64,000 nucleotides of DNA from Paracoccus sediminis (GTDB lineage: Bacteria > Pseudomonadota > Alphaproteobacteria > Rhodobacterales > Rhodobacteraceae): positions 1 to 64,000 of the forward strand of contig NZ_FZNM01000009.1 in NCBI RefSeq assembly GCF_900188295.1, written 5' to 3'. A model generated the notes under the pieces. That model was given only the letters and a program-made list of their open reading frames with translations, made no database searches and had not been told where the DNA came from. The translations under genes were made by a program, and so were the position numbers. Positions within the stretch are counted from its first letter, which is position 1, and each line of letters opens with the position of its first letter. Shown one piece after another: positions 8,462 to 17,973 of this stretch.

Positions 8462-10828
8462 TCACAGTTCGATCCGCCGCAATCGCAGCGCGTTCGTGAT
8501 GACCGAGACGGAGGACAGGCTCATCGCCGCCGCCGCGATCATCGGCGACAGCAACATGCCGGTGACGGGATAAAGCAACCCTGCCGCGACCGGCACGCCA
8601 AGCGCGTTGTAGGCAAAGGCGAAAAACAGGTTCTGCTTGATGTTGCGCAGGGTGGCGCGGGCCAGCTTGCGCGCGCGGACGATGCCCATCAGGTCGCCGC
8701 CCAGCAGGGTGATGCCCGCGCTTTCCATCGCCACGTCGGCGCCCGTTCCCATGGCGATGCCCACATCGGCGGCGGCCAGCGCGGGCGCGTCGTTCACCCC
8801 GTCGCCCGCCATGGCGATCTTGCGGCCGTCGCGGCGCAGCTGGTCGATCAGTTCCTTCTTGGCCTCGGGCAGGATGCCGGCGCGCACCTCGTCGATGCCA
8901 AGCCTGCCGGCCACCGCCTGCGCCGTGCGCTCGTTGTCGCCGGTCGCCATGATGACCCGCAGACCCTGCGCGTGCAGTTCCCGGATCGCCTGCGCGGTGC
9001 TGTCCTTGATCGGATCCGCCACCGCCACGATCCCGGCAAGCGCGCCGCCCGATGCGACGAACATCGCCGTCTTGCCGTCGCCGCGCAGGGCGTCGGCCTT
9101 GGCCTCGGCCGCATTCGTGTCCAGCCCCATCTCGCGCATCATCGCAGCGTTGCCCAGCGCCACCGCACGGCCGCCGACCGTGCCGCGCACGCCCTTGCCG
9201 GTGACTGCCTCGAAATCCGCCGCCTCCTGACGCGGCGCGCCTTGCGCCTCCGCGCCCTCGACGATCGCTTCGGCCAGCGGGTGTTCCGAGCCGCGTTCGA
9301 GGGCGGCGGCCAGCGACAGCAGTTCCGTTTCGGCCACATCGCCAAGCGCCACGATGTCCGTCAGCTTCGGCCTGCCCATGGTCAAGGTGCCGGTCTTGTC
9401 AACGATCAGCGTATCGACCGCCGCCATCCGCTCCAGCGCCTCGGCGTCCTTGATAAGCACGCCGGCCTGCGCGCCGCGCCCCGCCGCCGTGGTGATGGAA
9501 ATCGGCGTGGCCAGCCCCAGCGCGCAGGGGCAGGCGATGATAAGCACCGACACCGCCGAGGCGATGGCGAAGACCAGCGCGGGTTCCGGGCCGACGGTCA
9601 GCCAGACGACAAAGGCGACGATCGCGATGACCACCACCGTCGGCACGAACACCGCCGACACGCGGTCGGCCAGTCCCTGGATCGGCGCGCGCGACCGGCG
9701 CGCGTTCGACACCATGGCCACGATCTGGGCCAGCACGGTATCGGCGCCGACCTTGCCCGCCTCGATCACCAGCGAGCCGTTCTTGTTGATCGTGGCCCCG
9801 GTCACGGCATCGCCCGGACCTTTTTCGACAGGCATCGATTCGCCGGTCAGCATGCTTTCGTCCAGCGACGACCGACCCTCGATCACGGTCCCGTCCACCG
9901 GCACCGCGTCGCCGGGGCGCACGCGCAGCCGGTCGCCCTCCATGACATTCTCCAGCGGCGCGTCGTATTCGGTGCCGTCCGGCAGGATGCGCCGCGCGGT
10001 CTTCGGCGCGAGGTCCAGCAGGGCCCGGATCGCGTCCCCGGTGCGTTCGCGCGCCCGCAGTTCCAGAACCTGGCCCACAAAGACCAGGGCCACGATCACC
10101 ACCGCCGCTTCATAATAGGTTCCGACGCCGTGGCCCATGCGGTACTGCTCGGGGAACAAGCCGGGCAGGAATGTGGCGACCAGCGAATAGAGATAGGCCG
10201 CTCCGACGCCAAGGCTGATTAGCGTCCACATGTTGGGCGATCGGTTGACCACCGAGTCCCAGCCGCGCCGAAAGAACGGCAGCGCCGCCCACAGGATGAT
10301 CGGCGTCGCCAGCAGGAATTCGAGATAACTTGCCGTCTGCGCTCCGATCCAACCGCGCACCGGCAGGGCCACCAGCTCGCCCATCGTCAGCACGATGAGC
10401 GGCACGGCCGCCGCGGCCGAGATCCACATCCGGCGGGTGAAGTCCGTCAGTTCCTCGCTGGGCTCGTCCGAAGGCACCATCGGCTCCAGCGCCATGCCGC
10501 AGATCGGGCAGCTACCCGGTGCGTCGCGAATGATCTCGGGGTGCATCGGGCAGGTGTACTGGACGTTGGCCGGGACCGCCTTCTTGCGGCCCGCAGCGCG
10601 CCCGGAGGCATAGAACCAGGGATCCGCCTGGAACTTCGTCTGGCACTTTCCCGAACAGAAGTGGAAGTCCTCGCCGCCATAGCTCTCGGTCCGGGTGTCC
10701 GGCTTCAGGCTCACGGTCATGCCGCAGACCGGGTCTATGGCCGTCGGACCGGTTGTCGGCTCCTCGTGGACCTTCGGCATTTCATCGTTGGAAGGGGCGT
10801 GGCGAGCGTGAGAGTCGACGGTGGACAT
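8462..10828 (-). CDS. copA: Heavy-metal (Cu+-type) translocating P1B-type ATPase
   Basis: This 788-residue pump uses ATP to export metal, probably Cu(I), across the inner membrane. The N-terminal modules are a YHS domain (about 31-75, DPVCGM...FCSGKC) and a heavy-metal-binding domain (about 92-118, YTCPMHPEI...CPICGM). Then come the transmembrane core with the CPC metal site near residue 430 ([13 protein letters not shown]), the phosphorylation motif DKTGTLT near 476, and GDGVNDAP near 674. The YHS plus HMBD front end is typical of proteobacterial copper ATPases instead of a classical HMA domain. An AAGGAGAAAG ribosome site precedes ATG 10828. The former CueR-type regulator nearby is broken, so control is uncertain. 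Confidence 0.93.
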   Translation of the reverse strand: MSTVDSHARHAPSNDEMPKVHEEPTTGPTAIDPVCGMTVSLKPDTRTESYGGEDFHFCSGKCQTKFQADPWFYASGRAAGRKKAVPANVQYTCPMHPEIIRDAPGSCPICGMALEPMVPSDEPSEELTDFTRRMWISAAAAVPLIVLTMGELVALPVRGWIGAQTASYLEFLLATPIILWAALPFFRRGWDSVVNRSPNMWTLISLGVGAAYLYSLVATFLPGLFPEQYRMGHGVGTYYEAAVVIVALVFVGQVLELRARERTGDAIRALLDLAPKTARRILPDGTEYDAPLENVMEGDRLRVRPGDAVPVDGTVIEGRSSLDESMLTGESMPVEKGPGDAVTGATINKNGSLVIEAGKVGADTVLAQIVAMVSNARRSRAPIQGLADRVSAVFVPTVVVIAIVAFVVWLTVGPEPALVFAIASAVSVLIIACPCALGLATPISITTAAGRGAQAGVLIKDAEALERMAAVDTLIVDKTGTLTMGRPKLTDIVALGDVAETELLSLAAALERGSEHPLAEAIVEGAEAQGAPRQEAADFEAVTGKGVRGTVGGRAVALGNAAMMREMGLDTNAAEAKADALRGDGKTAMFVASGGALAGIVAVADPIKDSTAQAIRELHAQGLRVIMATGDNERTAQAVAGRLGIDEVRAGILPEAKKELIDQLRRDGRKIAMAGDGVNDAPALAAADVGIAMGTGADVAMESAGITLLGGDLMGIVRARKLARATLRNIKQNLFFAFAYNALGVPVAAGLLYPVTGMLLSPMIAAAAMSLSSVSVITNALRLRRIEL

Positions 10829-11739
10829 GGCTTTCTCCTTTCGGGGTCTGCGCCGGGTGAACCTTGATGGTTGTCGCGGCAGAGACTGACGTGCGGCGAT
10901 TTCCTTCAGGCCTGGAACACGGAATCTGTAACTGATCGTCGAGCGGCCCCGTTCCGATGGTGTCGATCACCAAAGCGTTCGGCGCCTTGCTTTCACCGCC
11001 AATTCGCTGGACGCGCAACAGCCGCCGGTCTGCACGCCGGACGAAGCCCCGCCCCAACGCCGGCGCCTTGAATTCCGCTGCGGGTTCTTCCCCCAGGGCA
11101 CGGTCTCTCGCCTGTGCTCGGGCAATCCGATTCATCAGACGCGACATGCCGCCACCTCGTTTCCTTCACCTTGCGCTGCATCGCAACCATGATGCCCTGC
11201 GCACGGAGCATTGCGCAAGGCGCGCGCGCACGCGATCTTGGGCGGCCGATGGGCAGGCAAGGTCGTGGAAATCGCGGTCGCGGCTGTCATGATTGCCATG
11301 TCCCGTCAGGCGGCGACGGACCTTCCGAGCGCCCTGCGAAAATGAACTGCCAGAACGGGTGTTATGCGCGCAGACTAAACCGCAAGCGCATGAAAAAGCA
11401 AGCCGGATGGCGGCTTGCGCCCGCAGCCCTTGCCTGGTCGGCATGGCAAACCCTGCGGGACCGCCCGTCCGATTTTCAGGCAAGCGGCGTCTGGCCGTCG
11501 TCGTTCCACGCGCAGAACGCCGCGCAATCGCCATGCAGGATGCCGTTTGGCCATGTTGCCGACACAACACCCTGCCCTCCCAAAGGCATTCCTCGGTGAC
11601 GGCCTCGCTCGTCCAGTCTTTGCCCATCCAGTCCTGGATTTGGGAAAGCCTTCATCGGCCCAACCGTCGCAGGCGCCGCAGGGCGCAAGCCTGTCGCAGG
11701 GCGATATCGACACGCTGGCAAATCCCGCCGCGAACCAAC
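10829..11739. other. About 900 bp without a convincing gene
   Basis: Open frames exist on both strands but none gives a recognisable family, a good ribosome site or a credible composition; most are Arg/Ala/Pro-rich shadows. The stretch lies between the copper ATPase and the MFS gene. It may be decayed sequence at the edge of the accessory island. No repeat, RNA gene or insertion-sequence end was recognised in it. Confidence 0.5.
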
Positions 11740-11754
11740 TTGCACACTGTGCAA
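11740..11754. promoter_or_regulatory. Perfect 15-bp palindrome upstream of MFS pump gene
   Basis: TTGCACA-C-TGTGCAA is a perfect inverted repeat centred 47 bp before the MFS start codon. Its left arm resembles a -35 box (TTGCAC), and TATGGC lies about 18 bp downstream as a weak -10. The position fits an operator for a TetR- or MarR-type repressor. No regulator gene lies next to it. The role is inferred. Confidence 0.45.
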
Positions 11755-11794
11755 TTTTGGGATATGGCGTCTTCCTGACCCGAAAGGCTCTTTC

Positions 11795-13015
11795 ATGTCC
11801 GCGACCATTCTTCATGCACAGACGCCCCAGCGCCGTCTGCCTCTGCCGGAATTCGTGGCGATGCTGGCATTCCTGTTTGCCACCGTCGCCTTTTCCATCG
11901 ATGCCATGCTTCCCGCGCTGCCGGACATCGCGGGCGAACTGACACCCGCGAATGTCAACCGGGCGCAACTGATCCTGACCGCCTTCATGGCGGGGATGGG
12001 ACTGGGCACGCTGTTCGCCGGTCCCATATCGGATGCCATCGGGCGCAAACCGGCGATCTTCCTGGGCACGGCCCTTTATATCGCCGCCGCCGTCGCCGCG
12101 ATCTTTGCCCAATCCATCGAATTCCTGCTGGCGGCACGGTTCGTCCAGGGGATGGGGGCATCCGGGCCCCGGATCGTCGGCCTGGCACTGATCCGCGATC
12201 TGTATTCGGGCCGAGAGATGGCGCGGATTTCCAGTTTCGTGATGATGGTCTTCATCACGATCCCCGCCTTGGCACCGTCCATCGGCGCAGGCATCATCTG
12301 GGCGTCGGGATGGCAGGGCGTCTTTGTCGCCTTCATCCTGTTCGCACTGATCGGCGCAGGCTGGCTGGGCATCCGCCAGGCCGAAACCTTGCCCCCGTCC
12401 GAACGCCGCCCCCTGCGCCTTGGCCCCCTGACCGCCGCCGCGCGAGAGGTGCTGTCGGACCGGCAGGTCATGCTGTGCACGCTGGTTCTGACCTTGGGAT
12501 TCGGCCAGATGTTCGCATTGCTGTCATCGGCCCAGCAACTGTTCGGCGAGGCCTATGGCAAGGGCGACAGCTTTCCCGCCTGGTTCGCGCTGATGGCGAT
12601 CCTTTCGGGGGCCGGGACGCTGCTGAACGCGACCTTCGTGATGCGTTTCGGGATGCGGCGCATCGCGAAATGGGCCTATGCCATGCAGACGGTCGTGTCG
12701 TCGGTGATGCTGGTGCTGGTGGTGTCCGGCGTCCTGCCGGAAAGCCTGCGATTTCCGGCGTTCTTTTTCTGGGCGGTCAGCGTGTTCTTCATGGCGGGCG
12801 TGACCTTCGGAAACCTCAACGCCCTGGCGCTGCAACGCATGGGCCATGTCGCGGGCATGGCGGCGTCCATCATCGCCGCCCTGTCCACCGTCGCGGCCAC
12901 GCTGATCGCGGCTCCGGTCGGGTTGCTGTACAACGGCACGGCCGTCCCGGCGATCACCGCCGCCCTGATCTGTTCGGCCTTGGCGTGGCTTCTGATGGGG
13001 TGGCTACGCGACTGA
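11795..13015 (+). CDS. Bcr/CflA-type MFS drug efflux transporter
   Basis: A 406-residue MFS transporter of the DHA1 Bcr/CflA group with about twelve membrane spans. The N-terminal half has the typical start (FVAMLAFLFATVAFSIDAMLPALP) and the A-motif-like loop GPISDAIGRKPAI, followed by RFVQGMGASGPRI. Members export drugs such as bicyclomycin, sulfonamides or chloramphenicol; the substrate here is unknown. The start has GAAAGG upstream and follows a palindromic candidate operator. Its 3' end overlaps the convergent frcK end by 12 bp. Confidence 0.9.
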   Translation: MSATILHAQTPQRRLPLPEFVAMLAFLFATVAFSIDAMLPALPDIAGELTPANVNRAQLILTAFMAGMGLGTLFAGPISDAIGRKPAIFLGTALYIAAAVAAIFAQSIEFLLAARFVQGMGASGPRIVGLALIRDLYSGREMARISSFVMMVFITIPALAPSIGAGIIWASGWQGVFVAFILFALIGAGWLGIRQAETLPPSERRPLRLGPLTAAAREVLSDRQVMLCTLVLTLGFGQMFALLSSAQQLFGEAYGKGDSFPAWFALMAILSGAGTLLNATFVMRFGMRRIAKWAYAMQTVVSSVMLVLVVSGVLPESLRFPAFFFWAVSVFFMAGVTFGNLNALALQRMGHVAGMAASIIAALSTVAATLIAAPVGLLYNGTAVPAITAALICSALAWLLMGWLRD

Positions 13016-13657
13016 CAGATCCGCCGGACGCGATCGTGACGTCACGAACCGGGCATTCGCCAGATCGTTTCGCAGATGCGCGGCGATCTGGTCTGCATCC
13101 TTGCCGTAACCTTGCCACCGCTCTGTCAGCCGACGTTCCAGTTCGGCTTCGGGAACATCCAGCCAGACCGTCAGATCATAGCGGAGGCGGTTCCAGGGCG
13201 CTGCGTCCAGCAGCAGATAGTTTCCTTCGATCACCACGATCCGGTGTCCGGAATCGACCACCCCGGATCCGGCCACCGCGATCTCCCGGCTGCGATCGAA
13301 CAGGGGAAAGACGACCTCGGCACCAGGCACGGCCAGCCGCGTGACCAAGGATGCAAAGCCCTCGGCGTCGAAGGTCTCGACCGCTCCCTTGCGACGGCGC
13401 AGGCCGCGCGCATCCAGCACGCGGTCATCCAGGTGAAACCCGTCCATCGGCACCAGCACCGCATCGTCCAACCGCGCCACCAAGGATTCGGCCAGGGTGG
13501 ACTTGCCTGACCCCGGCGCCCCGGCCACCGCGACCAGGATCCGCGCTCCCGGCAATGCGCGGATCCGGTCCAGCAACTCCTGCCCATCTTCTTCATCGAA
13601 ATATCCTGGGGGGAGTCCGAAGGACGGGGGGCAAGGCCCCCCTTCCGCGCCGGTCAT
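13004..13657 (-). CDS. frcK: FrcK-type sugar/nucleoside kinase
   Basis: A 217-residue P-loop kinase of the uridine/pantothenate-kinase-like family, last gene of the frcBCAK operon. Walker A is GAPGSGKST at residues 46-54, followed by MDGFHLDD, and EGNYLLL carries the second acidic motif. In rhizobia frcK accompanies fructose import; its exact substrate has not been settled. The start codon overlaps the frcA stop as ATGA, so the two are translationally coupled. Residues 7-20 (rich in Gly, Pro and Phe) are encoded by a short dispersed repeat that also occurs elsewhere in the window, so the N-terminus looks like an acquired extension. Confidence 0.85.
   Translation of the reverse strand: MTGAEGGPCPPSFGLPPGYFDEEDGQELLDRIRALPGARILVAVAGAPGSGKSTLAESLVARLDDAVLVPMDGFHLDDRVLDARGLRRRKGAVETFDAEGFASLVTRLAVPGAEVVFPLFDRSREIAVAGSGVVDSGHRIVVIEGNYLLLDAAPWNRLRYDLTVWLDVPEAELERRLTERWQGYGKDADQIAAHLRNDLANARFVTSRSRPADLSVA
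13600..13648. repeat. Short dispersed hairpin repeat, copy 1 (inside frcK)
   Basis: The sequence begins AATATCCTGGGGGG and ends in a hairpin GGGGGGC-AA-GGCCCCCC. A second copy at 56459-56519 has the same AATATCCTGGGGGG opening and a similar closing hairpin (GGGGGC...GCCCCC). I recall such elements as common in Rhodobacteraceae genomes. This copy lies within the 5' part of frcK and is translated. Confidence 0.6.
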
Positions 13658-14427
13658 GCAGCGACTCCTTCCGGCACGCGCGCGCCGGTCATATAGGCGA
13701 CCGCATCCGACATCGTGTGCTCCTTGGGGTTGATGACGCACAGCCGCTTGCCAAGACGATGGATATGGATCCGGTCGGCCACCTCGAAAACATGGGGCAT
13801 GTTGTGGCTGATAAGGATGATCGGAACCCCGCGCGAGCGCACGTCGCGGATCAGATCCAGCACCCGGCGGCTTTCCTTGACCCCCAGGGCGGCGGTCGGT
13901 TCGTCCAGGACCACCACCTTGGATCCAAAGGCCGCGGCCCGCGCCACCGCGACACCCTGGCGCTGTCCGCCCGACAAGGTTTCGACCGCCTGGTTGATGT
14001 TCTGGATCGTCATCAGGCCCAGTTCGTTCAGCTTCTGGCGGGCAAAGGCTTCCATGCGCGGCCGGTCAAGCTGGCGGAACAGGCTGCCCATCACGCCCGG
14101 CTTGCGCAGTTCGCGCCCCATGAACATATTGTCGGCGATCGACAGCGCCGGCGACATGGCCAGGGTCTGGTACACGCATTCGATGCCATGCGCCCGCGCT
14201 TCCAGCGGAGAGGCGAACTGCACGGTCCGCCCTTCCAGGGTGATTTCGCCTTCATTGGGCTGGACCGCACCCGACAGCGCCTTGATAAGCGACGACTTGC
14301 CCGCGCCGTTGTCGCCGATCACGGCCAGGATCTCGCCGGGGAACAGGTCGAAGTCGCAGTGATCCAGCGCGGTGACGCGGCCGTACCGCTTGACGAGGTT
14401 GCGCGCCTTGAGAATGGGTTCGGTCAT
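13654..14427 (-). CDS. frcA: Sugar ABC transporter ATP-binding protein FrcA
   Basis: A 257-residue ABC ATPase that powers sugar import. Walker A is GDNGAGKSS at 38-46, the signature LSGGQ at 151-155, Walker B VVLDEPT at 172-178 and the H-loop His at 208. It has a single nucleotide-binding domain, as in the FrcA branch of the CUT2 family, whereas RbsA-type proteins have two. The start overlaps the frcC stop (ATGA), and its own stop overlaps the frcK start. A longer upstream extension of this frame to 15645 is only an antisense-type shadow of frcC and is rejected. Confidence 0.95.
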   Translation of the reverse strand: MTEPILKARNLVKRYGRVTALDHCDFDLFPGEILAVIGDNGAGKSSLIKALSGAVQPNEGEITLEGRTVQFASPLEARAHGIECVYQTLAMSPALSIADNMFMGRELRKPGVMGSLFRQLDRPRMEAFARQKLNELGLMTIQNINQAVETLSGGQRQGVAVARAAAFGSKVVVLDEPTAALGVKESRRVLDLIRDVRSRGVPIILISHNMPHVFEVADRIHIHRLGKRLCVINPKEHTMSDAVAYMTGARVPEGVAA

Positions 14428-15497
14428 GACGACACCTTTCTGATCCACTGGTCCACGGCGACGGCAAAGATGATGAGCGCGCCGATCAGGAAGAAGGTCC
14501 ATTGCGGGTCCGTGCCGACCAGGCGCAGGCCCATTTCGAAGACGCCCACGATCAACGCGCCAAAGAACATGCCGATCACCGACCCCCGCCCCCCGAACAG
14601 CGAAATGCCCCCGATGACCACGGCGGTGATCGACTGGATGTTGCCCAACTGTCCGGTCGAGGCCGTGGGCGAGACCGATCCGAAGCGCCCGATCATCACC
14701 CATCCCGCGATGGCGCAGAACAGCCCGGCCAGCGCATAGACCTGGATCACGATGCGGCTGGTCTGGACCCCGGCCAGTTGGGCGGCCTCCTGATCGTCGC
14801 CCACGGCATAGACATGACGCCCCCAGGCCGTGTGGCGCAGGACATAGGACAGGACCGCCACCAGCGCGATCATCAGGAACACCGCATACAGCACCTTGAC
14901 GCCGAAAGGATCGATGGACTGGCCCCAGAATTGCAGAGACGGCGCGTTTTCGGCCACATCCTGACTGCGGATCGTCTCGTTGCGCGAAAAGATGAAGTTG
15001 GCCGAGAGATAGATCTGCCAGGTGCCCAGCGTCACGATGAATGGCGGCAGCTTCAGCCGCGATATCAGGAAACCGTTGAAAGCCCCCATCGCCGTTCCCA
15101 GCGCCAGGCCCAGCACGATGGCCAGCGGCGCGGGGATTCCGAATGTGAACGCCATCTGTCCCATCAGAACCGAACAGAACACCGCGATGGCCCCAACCGA
15201 CAGGTCGATTCCGGCGGTCAGGACCACGATGGTTTGCGCGCAGCCCAGGATGCCGACAATCGCGATCTGCTGAAGGATCGTCGACATCGTGGTGGCGCGG
15301 AAAAAGTTGTCCGACAGCAGCGCGAACACGATCACCGACGCCAGCAGCACGATCATCGGCACGGCCGAGGGCGTCTTGTGCAGCCAGTGCTGCACCTTCT
15401 TCACAAGGCTTTTTTCTTCGTGAAACTCGGCCACGCTTTCCGAGGCGCCTTTCAGGCCCTCCTCGAAACTTGACGAAGCCCCGGTTTGATTGGCCAT
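14424..15497 (-). CDS. frcC: Sugar ABC transporter permease FrcC
   Basis: A 357-residue CUT2-type permease with about ten membrane helices. An approximately 40-residue hydrophilic N-terminus is followed by the helix MIVLLASVIVFALLSDNFF. The permease signature appears in LTAGIDLSVGAI and VIGGISLFGGRGSVIGMFFGA. It forms the inner-membrane channel for the substrate delivered by FrcB. The gene lies 95 bp after frcB, with GGAGGAGCGAGC before the ATG, and overlaps frcA by four bases. Confidence 0.95.
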   Translation of the reverse strand: MANQTGASSSFEEGLKGASESVAEFHEEKSLVKKVQHWLHKTPSAVPMIVLLASVIVFALLSDNFFRATTMSTILQQIAIVGILGCAQTIVVLTAGIDLSVGAIAVFCSVLMGQMAFTFGIPAPLAIVLGLALGTAMGAFNGFLISRLKLPPFIVTLGTWQIYLSANFIFSRNETIRSQDVAENAPSLQFWGQSIDPFGVKVLYAVFLMIALVAVLSYVLRHTAWGRHVYAVGDDQEAAQLAGVQTSRIVIQVYALAGLFCAIAGWVMIGRFGSVSPTASTGQLGNIQSITAVVIGGISLFGGRGSVIGMFFGALIVGVFEMGLRLVGTDPQWTFFLIGALIIFAVAVDQWIRKVSS

Positions 15498-15592
15498 GCT
15501 CGCTCCTCCTGGAATGCATCGCGGGCTGTGACACTGGGGCGGCCTCAGCGCCGCCCCATCGGTTCAGGCCTGGCGGACCCCTGCGCCGGATC

Positions 15593-16627
15593 TCAGCCCC
15601 AGCACAGCTCCGCACCCTTGGTCGAATCAACCGATTCGACGCCATCGACCGGCTTGTCGGTAATCAGCATCACGCCGGTATCGACGAAATCCTTGCCCTC
15701 GGTCGGGGTGGGCTTGGTGCCGTCCTTGGCAAAGGCGGCGATCGCCTCGATGCCCATGGACGCCATTTCCAGCGGATACTGCTGGGACGTCGCGCCGATC
15801 ACGCCATCCTTGATGTTCTGGACGCCGGGGCAGCCGCCATCGACCGACACGATCAGGGTGGAACCCTCCTTGCCGACAGCCTTCAGCGCCTCATAGGCGC
15901 CGGCGGCGGCCGGTTCGTTGATGGTATAGACCACGTTGATGTCGGGATCCTTGGCCAGCAGGGCTTCCATCGCGGTCAGGCCGCCTTCCTCGTTGCCCGC
16001 CGTGACCTCGTTGCCGACGATGCGCGGATCGGTTTCGTCGCCCCACTTGTTGGGATCACCCAGATCGATGCCAAAGCCTTCCAGGAAACCCTGATCGCGC
16101 AGCACATCGACCGAGGGCTGGGAAATGGCCAGATCCAGCATCGCGATCTTGGCATCCGCCGCGGCATCGCCCATCGTCGCGCTGGCCCATTGCCCGATCA
16201 GCCGGCCCGCCGCGAAATTGTCGGTCGCAAAGGTGGCGTCGGCGGCGTCGATCGGATCCAGCGGCGTATCCAGCGCGATCACCAGAATCCCGGCGTCGCG
16301 AGCCGACTGCACCGAATCCACGATCGCCGCCGTGTCGGATGCGGTCAGCAGGATACCCTTGGCCCCGTCGGCAATGCAGGCTTCGATGGCCGCCACCTGC
16401 GCCTCGTTGTCGCCGTCCACCCGCCCGGCATAGGATTTCAATTCGATCCCCAGTTCCTCGGCCTTGGCGGTGGCGCCTTCCTTCATCTTGACGAAGAACG
16501 GGTTGGTGTCGGTCTTGGTGATGATGCAGGCCTTGACCGGATCCTGCGCGCTGGCAAAGCCCGCCGAAAGGGCCAGCACCGATGCGGCCAGCGACAGACG
16601 AAGCGACGATTTCACGATCATGTTCAA
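15593..16627 (-). CDS. frcB: Periplasmic sugar-binding protein FrcB
   Basis: A 344-residue type I periplasmic-binding protein (ribose/fructose group). The signal peptide is residues 1-27 (ending SAGFASA, then QDP). Characteristic segments are [14 protein letters not shown] near the start, [10 protein letters not shown], and the C-terminal [15 protein letters not shown]. It binds a sugar, most likely fructose, ribose or mannose, and presents it to FrcC. It is the first gene of the operon and diverges from frcR; the 114-bp gap holds the shared control region. Confidence 0.93.
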   Translation of the reverse strand: MNMIVKSSLRLSLAASVLALSAGFASAQDPVKACIITKTDTNPFFVKMKEGATAKAEELGIELKSYAGRVDGDNEAQVAAIEACIADGAKGILLTASDTAAIVDSVQSARDAGILVIALDTPLDPIDAADATFATDNFAAGRLIGQWASATMGDAAADAKIAMLDLAISQPSVDVLRDQGFLEGFGIDLGDPNKWGDETDPRIVGNEVTAGNEEGGLTAMEALLAKDPDINVVYTINEPAAAGAYEALKAVGKEGSTLIVSVDGGCPGVQNIKDGVIGATSQQYPLEMASMGIEAIAAFAKDGTKPTPTEGKDFVDTGVMLITDKPVDGVESVDSTKGAELCWG

Positions 16628-16699
16628 AACTCCTCCATACGGCGGAACCCCTGCCGCCTTGCCGGTTCAGAAAGCACAAAGCGATTCCTCTTGTCAATA

Positions 16700-16716
16700 A
16701 ATCAATCATGTTGATT
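16700..16716. promoter_or_regulatory. Inverted repeat in the frcB-frcR divergent promoter (candidate FrcR operator)
   Basis: The arms AATCAA (16700-16705) and TTGATT (16711-16716) are separated by five bases, and the symmetry weakly extends outward. The site is in an AT-rich patch, unusual for this GC-rich genome, 25 bp before the frcR start and 72 bp before frcB. Such A/T-rich dyads are typical operators for ROK repressors. The link to FrcR is inferred. Confidence 0.5.
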
Positions 16717-16741
16717 AATACGTCAAGGAGGGCGTGCCACC

Positions 16742-17848
16742 ATGCTGAACGATCCCATACCATGGCTTGATCTCAGCCAGAACGAACGGCAGATCCTGTC
16801 GCTGATCCGCCGGCGCGGACCCCTGCCCCGCGCGGCTCTGGCCCACGTCACCGGACTGTCGCCGCAAGCCATTACCAACCTTACGCGAAAGCTGATCCAG
16901 AACGGTTTTCTGGATGCCGGAGAGGTCGTGCGCGGCAAGGTTGGACAGCCCTCCACCCCCCTGTCCCTGGCCCCCGAGGGCGCCCTTTTCCTGGGCCTCA
17001 AGCTGGGACGCAGGCTGGTCGAGCTGGCCCTGGTCGATTTTGTCGGCCACATAAAGATCCACCGGCAAGAGATATACAGCCATCCGACCCCGGAACGGGT
17101 GTTGGCCTTTGCCCGTCAGGGTCTTGCGACGATCCTCGATTCGCTGGCCCCGTCCGCGCGAATCGCCGGGATGGGGATCGCCGCTCCGTTCCGCCTGTGG
17201 GACTGGGGATCCGAAATGGCGGGCTGGCACGATGTCGATCTGTCCGCATCCCTGGCCGAGGGGCTGGCCTTTCCGGTGTTTCTGGAAAACGACGCCAGCA
17301 CCGCCTGCGCGGCGGAGCTGATCTTCGGCCGCTCGGTCCTACCGCGCGATTTCGTGCATCTGTACATCGCGCATTTCGCGGGCGGGGGCGTGGTCCTGGA
17401 TGGCCGGTTGCGGATCGGGCCGCGGCGCAACGCGGGGGCGCTGGGGTCCATGCCGATCCCCGGCGGGCGGCAGTTGCTGGACGCCGCCTCGGTTTCGACC
17501 CTCGAACAGCGTCTTGGGCGGTCGCTGCCGCCCGACGATTCGGGATGGCAGGTGCCGACGGACGTCGAAGCGCAATGGATCGCCGAGGCGGCCCATGCCC
17601 TGGCCTTCGTGGCGCTGTCGGCGACGGCGCTGCTGGATATTCCGGTCGTGGTGATCGACGGGGCCGTCCCCCCCGCAACCCGCCGGGCCTTGGCCGACGC
17701 CACCCGCACTGCCATGGAGGCCCTGCCCGCTGCGGGGATCGACCGCCCCAAGGTGATCGAGGGCAGCCTGGCCCGCAGCGCCCGCATTCTGGGTGCGGCG
17801 GCCCTGCCGCTTGCGCATTTCTTCGAGCCGGGGGGCGCCTTGGCTTGA
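16742..17848 (+). CDS. frcR: ROK-family transcriptional regulator FrcR
   Basis: A 368-residue ROK regulator. The N-terminal winged helix spans about residues 13-60 (QILSLIRRRGPLPRAALAHV...ITNLTRKLIQNGFL), followed by the sugar-kinase-like ROK domain with a nucleotide-site-like IAGMGIAAP segment and FLENDASTA. The canonical zinc-binding CxCGxxGC motif of many ROK proteins is absent. It is divergent from frcBCAK and probably represses it until sugar binds. AAGGAGG lies 10 bases before the ATG. Its stop codon overlaps the -35 box of the rpsD promoter. Confidence 0.88.
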   Translation: MLNDPIPWLDLSQNERQILSLIRRRGPLPRAALAHVTGLSPQAITNLTRKLIQNGFLDAGEVVRGKVGQPSTPLSLAPEGALFLGLKLGRRLVELALVDFVGHIKIHRQEIYSHPTPERVLAFARQGLATILDSLAPSARIAGMGIAAPFRLWDWGSEMAGWHDVDLSASLAEGLAFPVFLENDASTACAAELIFGRSVLPRDFVHLYIAHFAGGGVVLDGRLRIGPRRNAGALGSMPIPGGRQLLDAASVSTLEQRLGRSLPPDDSGWQVPTDVEAQWIAEAAHALAFVALSATALLDIPVVVIDGAVPPATRRALADATRTAMEALPAAGIDRPKVIEGSLARSARILGAAALPLAHFFEPGGALA

Positions 17849-17872
17849 CAGCGGCGCGCGCCGCCTTATAAG
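17845..17872 (+). promoter_or_regulatory. Strong sigma-70-type promoter for rpsD
   Basis: TTGACA (17845-17850) and TATAAG (17867-17872) are separated by 16 bp. This is close to consensus and lies about 100 bp before the rpsD start, as expected for a highly expressed ribosomal protein gene. The -35 overlaps the end of frcR. Confidence 0.7.
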
Positions 17873-17973
17873 CGCGCACTTCATTGGTGTTGGCGGCCCC
17901 CGCAAGGGGATGCCTGTCGGGTCCGCGGACCAAAGGACAACGCCCTTTTGAAACGCACAAAAGGAGATCAGCC

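Noticed and set aside
8339-10222. 627-codon plus-strand frame opposite the copper ATPase
   Set aside because: It is a high-GC antisense shadow; the minus-strand copA has all family motifs.
10782-11627. Frames of 100-150 codons on both strands in the gap after copA
   Set aside because: No recognisable family, no ribosome sites and Arg-rich composition typical of shadows.
13654-15645. 663-codon minus-strand frame extending frcA upstream
   Set aside because: The extension overlaps frcC entirely and has Arg/Gly-rich junk composition; the true start is the ATGA overlap at 14427.
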